Program-made: the position numbers and the translations under genes | Shown: positions 61,313-64,000 of the stretch, in pieces | How the letters are laid out: each line of letters opens with the position of its first letter | How positions within the stretch are numbered: the first letter of the stretch is position 1 | Notes under the pieces: generated by a model | Databases searched by the model: none | Told to the model about the DNA's origin: nothing | Seen by the model: only the letters and a program-made list of their open reading frames with translations | NCBI RefSeq assembly: GCF_900110765.1 | Contig: NZ_FOEO01000014.1 | Coordinates: 1-64,000 of the forward strand | DNA: 64,000 nt | DNA from: Pseudomonas sp. NFACC02 | Lineage (GTDB): Bacteria; Pseudomonadota; Gammaproteobacteria; Pseudomonadales; Pseudomonadaceae | Direction: 5' to 3'

Positions 61313-63564
61313 GATTGCCCCTCTTGCGCTACACGAATACCCACCTGGCGGCAAAGCGCCAGGAAATTGGGGAATGAAGTCGCCACGTTGGCGCAGTCCC
61401 GAATACGGATCGGAGCTGCCGCACGCAACGACGCGATACTGAATGCCATGGCGATGCGATGATCGCCCTGCCCGTCGACTTCACCGCCGCCGATCTGCCC
61501 GCCTTCAATAATGAGGCCGTCTGCGGTCGGTTCAACGTTGATGCCGAGGACTGTCAGACCGTCGGCCATGGCCTGTATACGATCAGACTCCTTGACACGC
61601 AATTCCTGAGCCCCCCGCAGCACGGTTCGACCTTCGGCACACGCGGCGGCGATGAACAACACCGGAAACTCGTCGATTGCCATCGGCACCAGGGCCTCGG
61701 GAATGACGACGCCCTTGAGTCTTGCAGCGCGAACACGCAGGTCAGCCACGGGCTCACCCCCGACTTCTCGCAGGTTCTGCACGGAAATGTCAGCCCCCAT
61801 CAAGCGCAGGATGTCGATCACACCCGTGCGGGTCGGGTTGACACCCACGTGCTCCAGCAACAGGTCGGAGCCTGGCGCAATCGACGCGGCCACCAGAAAA
61901 AACGCGGCCGAAGAGAGATCTGCCGGGACTTCAATGCGTGTGGCGGTGAGCCGGCCACCCGCGGACACCGACGCTGTCGCCCCGTTGCCTGCCACAGGAT
62001 ACCCAAAGCCACGCAGCATTCGCTCGGTGTGATCCCGCGTCGGAGCCGGCTCAGTGACGGTCGTGGTGCCCTCGGCGTACATCCCGGCCAGCAGCAGACA
62101 GGATTTGACCTGTGCACTGGCCATCGGCATGACGTAGCTGATGCCGGTCAGCGCCTTACCGCCGCGAATGGTCAATGGAGGCCGCCCCTCGGCAGCCGTC
62201 TCGATAACGGCCCCCATCTGCCGCAATGGCTCGGCGACCCGGGCCATCGGACGCCTGGACAACGAGGCGTCACCGGTCAACACGCTGTCGAACCGCTGCG
62301 CCGCCAAGAGACCGGCCAACAGACGCATGGACGTACCGGAATTGCCCAGATAGAGGGGACCGGGTGCAGGCTTGAGGCCATTAAGCCCCACGCCGTGAAT
62401 CGTCAGACGCCCATGGTGCGGACCTTCAATGACCACGCCCATGTCACGAAACGCCTGCAAGGTCGCCAGCGCGTCCTCGCCTTCCAGAAAGCCTTCTACC
62501 TCGGTGACGCCCTCGGCCAACGAGCCGAGCATGATCGAGCGATGCGAGATCGATTTGTCACCCGGTACACGAATCTGCCCACGAACGCTGCCGCCCGGCT
62601 GCGCCACGAATGACAGATCCGCTGCCGCCGATTTTTCGACGTAAGCGCGACGGGCAAGAATGTTGCCGAAATGCTCACGCGCCACCCGCGCACGGGTGAA
62701 CACGCCCAACAATTGATGGCCGTCTTCGGCGTCCACCGCATCGCGCAACGCATCGAGATCACTGCGGAACGTGTCCAGCGTGCGCAACACCGCATCACGG
62801 TTGGCGAGAAAGATGTCATGCCACATCACCGGATCGCTGCCGGCAATTCGGGTGAAATCACGAAAACCACCTGCGGCGTAACGGAAAATCTCAAGGTTTT
62901 CGTTACGCTTGGCCAGCGAATCCACCAGCCCGAACGCCAGCAAATGCGGCAGATGACTGGTGGCCGCCAGGACCTCGTCGTGACGCTCCACTTCCATGTG
63001 TTCGACGTCGCCCCCCAGCGCCGACCACAGGCGATCCACAAGGGCCAACGCCGCAGGATCCGTCTCGGGGAGCGGGGTGAGAATCACTTTATGACGACGG
63101 AACAGCTGGGCATTGGAGGCCTCGACCCCGCTCTGTTCCGAACCGGCGATCGGATGCCCCGGCACGAAACGCGCAGGCATCGCGCCAAACGCCTCGCGTG
63201 CCGCGCGGACAACGTTGCCTTTGGCGCTGCCGACGTCCGTCAGCACAGCGTCACCAAGGTCGATATGGGCAAGCACGCCCAGCAGCTTTTCCATGGACAG
63301 GATCGGCACAGCCAATTGAATGACATCCGCACCGACGCAGGCAGTTGCAAGATTGTCTTCACAGCGATCGACGACACCCAGTTCGACGGCCAGCGTGCGC
63401 GACTGCGGGTCAAGATCGACGCCGACCACTTCGCGACACAGGCCACTTTCCTTCAGCCCCTTGGCGAACGACCCCCCGATCAAACCGAGGCCGACCACCA
63501 CCAGGCGGCCGATGATAGGCGCCGTCGGTTGCACTGCCGTGACATCAGCCATGACATCAACCAC
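61309..63564 (-). CDS. Fused prephenate dehydrogenase / EPSP synthase
   Basis: 751 residues in two enzymes. Residues 1-about 305 are prephenate (cyclohexadienyl) dehydrogenase, with the NAD motif [15 protein letters not shown] and the catalytic His of [11 protein letters not shown]. Residues about 320-751 are 3-phosphoshikimate 1-carboxyvinyltransferase ([43 protein letters not shown]). They act in tyrosine synthesis and in the shikimate pathway. The fusion is typical of Pseudomonas. GTG at 63564 has AAGG nine bases upstream; ATG at 63552 is the alternative. The gene overlaps hisC by eight bases. Confidence 0.93.
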   Translation of the reverse strand: MVDVMADVTAVQPTAPIIGRLVVVGLGLIGGSFAKGLKESGLCREVVGVDLDPQSRTLAVELGVVDRCEDNLATACVGADVIQLAVPILSMEKLLGVLAHIDLGDAVLTDVGSAKGNVVRAAREAFGAMPARFVPGHPIAGSEQSGVEASNAQLFRRHKVILTPLPETDPAALALVDRLWSALGGDVEHMEVERHDEVLAATSHLPHLLAFGLVDSLAKRNENLEIFRYAAGGFRDFTRIAGSDPVMWHDIFLANRDAVLRTLDTFRSDLDALRDAVDAEDGHQLLGVFTRARVAREHFGNILARRAYVEKSAAADLSFVAQPGGSVRGQIRVPGDKSISHRSIMLGSLAEGVTEVEGFLEGEDALATLQAFRDMGVVIEGPHHGRLTIHGVGLNGLKPAPGPLYLGNSGTSMRLLAGLLAAQRFDSVLTGDASLSRRPMARVAEPLRQMGAVIETAAEGRPPLTIRGGKALTGISYVMPMASAQVKSCLLLAGMYAEGTTTVTEPAPTRDHTERMLRGFGYPVAGNGATASVSAGGRLTATRIEVPADLSSAAFFLVAASIAPGSDLLLEHVGVNPTRTGVIDILRLMGADISVQNLREVGGEPVADLRVRAARLKGVVIPEALVPMAIDEFPVLFIAAACAEGRTVLRGAQELRVKESDRIQAMADGLTVLGINVEPTADGLIIEGGQIGGGEVDGQGDHRIAMAFSIASLRAAAPIRIRDCANVATSFPNFLALCRQVGIRVAQEGQS

Positions 63565-64000
63565 GCGCCAGAACCTTGCTCAGGGCTTCCAGAAAGCGGC
63601 TGTTTTCGGAAGGCAGGCCGATGCTCACGCGCAGGTGATTCGGCATGCCGTAACCGGCGATCGGGCGCACGATCACACCCTCACGCAACAGACCTTCGTA
63701 GACCGAAGCGCCCTCACGGCCCAGATCCACAGCGATGAAGTTGGCCCTGGACGGAATCCAGCTCAAACCCAGTTTGCGCAGGCCGTCTTCCATCTGTTGC
63801 ATGCCGGCTTCGTTGAGACGACGGCTCTGGGAAACGTACTCGGTATCCTCCAGCGCCGCACAAGCGGCCGCCAGCGCGAGGCTGTTGACGTTGAACGGCT
63901 GACGCACGCGATTGAGCACATCCGCCACGACCGGCGACGACAGCGCATAACCGACGCGCAAGGACGCCAGACCAAAGGCTTTGGAGAAGGTCCGGGACAC
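63557..64000 (-). CDS. hisC: Histidinol-phosphate aminotransferase, 3' part only
   Basis: 147 residues of the C-terminal part; the gene runs off the right edge. The PLP-binding Lys is in SRTFSKAFGLASLRVGY at the very edge, and the class I/II aminotransferase Arg region (NHLRVSIG) lies near the end. In this position (before tyrA/aroA) it is the HisC2-type enzyme, which in Pseudomonas may also transaminate aromatic oxo acids. The first visible codon, GTG, is internal. Confidence 0.92.
   Translation of the reverse strand: MSRTFSKAFGLASLRVGYALSSPVVADVLNRVRQPFNVNSLALAAACAALEDTEYVSQSRRLNEAGMQQMEDGLRKLGLSWIPSRANFIAVDLGREGASVYEGLLREGVIVRPIAGYGMPNHLRVSIGLPSENSRFLEALSKVLARG

Noticed and set aside
61459..62613. 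384-codon frame antisense to tyrA/aroA
   Set aside because: Shadow of the fused enzyme gene; Arg/His/Gln-rich with no domain.
1..64000. CRISPR array, tRNA, rRNA, IS element or prophage
   Set aside because: No regularly spaced direct repeats, cloverleaf-like genes, transposase or phage structural genes were found on either strand.

Overview
The window reads as a chromosomal segment of a Pseudomonas, probably from the fluorescens/syringae side of the genus; I cannot place the species. The main evidence is the right end. It carries a fused prephenate dehydrogenase/EPSP synthase gene in the order hisC - tyrA/aroA - cmk - rpsA - ihfB - lapA, followed by manB, wbpL, wbpM and a comEA-like gene. A DsbR/DsbS-dsbD-dsbE-dsbG block and REP-like and multi-hairpin intergenic repeats also fit Pseudomonas. 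No rRNA, tRNA, IS element, prophage or CRISPR array was seen.

Layout. 1-0.6 kb: intergenic hairpin and REP repeats. 0.6-15 kb: accessory and housekeeping genes. These include two diguanylate cyclases, a DeoR and a LysR regulator, three oxidoreductases, an SdaC-like amino-acid permease, a secreted VOC protein paired with an AlgE-type porin, a DHA2 exporter, and a 58-codon gene at 4162-4338 encoding a peptide with a hexaglutamate tail. 15.2-22.5 kb: a TetR-type regulator divergent from a six-gene operon. The operon encodes an OYE-type flavin/Fe-S demethylase-like enzyme, an M24-fold protein with the complete metal and catalytic set of the DMSP lyase DddP, and a polar-amino-acid-type ABC importer. 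22.5-28.2 kb: the dsbS-dsbR two-component system divergent from dsbD-dsbE-dsbG, with a matching response-regulator box between them. 28.3-31.0 kb: TetR regulator, FabF-like ketosynthase, SDR.

31.4-46.8 kb: a catabolic island. An ABC importer and a three-subunit molybdenum hydroxylase with a CoxG-like protein form one long minus-strand operon. A second minus-strand operon encodes a dihydroorotase-like amidohydrolase, a fusion of a DUF1116 (YlbE/AllG-type) domain with an HpxZ/AtzH-type domain, an amidase and a gamma-glutamyltransferase-fold hydrolase (HpxY- and HpxW-like). A divergent PhyH-type Fe(II)/2-oxoglutarate hydroxylase completes the island. A palindrome, GTGGYATRCCAC, occurs five times and only in the two AT-rich control regions that serve these units, so they look like one regulon. 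The gene set suggests uptake, ring hydroxylation, ring opening and amide hydrolysis of a nitrogen heterocycle or ureide. The substrate is unknown.

47-50.7 kb: two LysR regulators, each divergent from an SDR or a quinone reductase. 50.7-58.5 kb: the position of the P. aeruginosa O-antigen locus (between ihfB/lapA and wbpM). Here it is reduced to an MBL/beta-CASP nuclease, manB, wbpL and wbpM. 58.8-64 kb: rpsA, cmk, tyrA/aroA and the 3' part of hisC, which runs off the right edge.
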